From Gammaproteobacteria bacterium (lineage in GTDB: Bacteria; Pseudomonadota; Gammaproteobacteria; Arenicellales; UBA868): a DNA stretch of 6,706 bases. Position numbers and translations under genes: made by a program. The notes beneath the pieces were generated by a model. It did not search any database. It worked only from the letters and a program-made list of their open reading frames with translations, and was not told the DNA's origin. This document shows, piece by piece, positions 6,661 to 6,706 of this stretch. The stretch covers positions 1 through 6,706 of the forward strand of contig DPVA01000220.1 of NCBI GenBank assembly GCA_003529705.1, written 5' to 3'. Position 1 is the stretch's first letter; each line of letters opens with the position of its first letter.

Positions 6661-6706
6661 ACAACGATATTACCAAAGTGAGAAATCACTGCGGTTTGGA
6701 TTCGTC

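Noticed and set aside
1..6706. tRNA, rRNA, CRISPR array, insertion sequence or phage elements
   Set aside because: I saw no repeat-spacer pattern, transposase motif, terminal inverted repeats or RNA gene structure; nearly all the window is ordinary coding sequence.

Overview
This window carries a compact thiosulfate-oxidation (Sox) gene cluster. On the minus strand, in transcription order, it reads soxX-soxY-soxZ-soxA-soxB (5000 down to 778). All five products are recognisable from diagnostic motifs: CxxCH haem sites in SoxX and SoxA, the C-terminal GGCGG sulfur-carrier arm of SoxY, the HPMETG...IPEHFI signature of SoxZ, and the GHWEFTYG and GGHTHDG metal-site motifs of SoxB. The host is most likely a sulfur-oxidising proteobacterium, probably a gammaproteobacterium. 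That is inferred from the soxXYZAB order, the BepA-type M48 protease and the moderately GC-rich sequence; nothing here fixes the genus.

Layout. Bases 2-739 (+) hold the 3' part of a gene I do not recognise, which enters from the left edge and converges on the sox cluster. soxB (778-2529) is separated from soxA by 169 bp that contain a good intrinsic terminator. soxA (2699-3553), soxZ (3628-3942), soxY (3971-4438) and soxX (4572-5000) follow, each with a clear Shine-Dalgarno sequence. The 205 bp upstream of soxX contain a perfect 8-4-8 inverted repeat and a plausible promoter. Bases 5206-6660 (-) encode a BepA/YfgC-type M48 zinc metalloprotease with C-terminal TPR-like helices. It lies on the same strand upstream of sox but is probably a separate unit.

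How the genes work together. In the known Kelly-Friedrich scheme, SoxAX oxidatively couples thiosulfate to the C-terminal cysteine of SoxY, which is carried by the SoxYZ complex. SoxB then hydrolyses the terminal sulfone as sulfate. The remaining sulfane is oxidised by SoxCD where that is present. soxCD is not in this window, and the position where a sox operon might continue after soxB is closed by a convergent gene. The locus therefore looks like the truncated Sox set found in organisms that store sulfur or pass it to another pathway, but soxCD could lie elsewhere in the genome.

I found no sign of an undescribed system. The points most worth checking are regulatory (the soxA-soxB terminator and the dyad upstream of soxX) and structural (extra cysteines and a pentaglycine in SoxY, and the unrecognised convergent gene).
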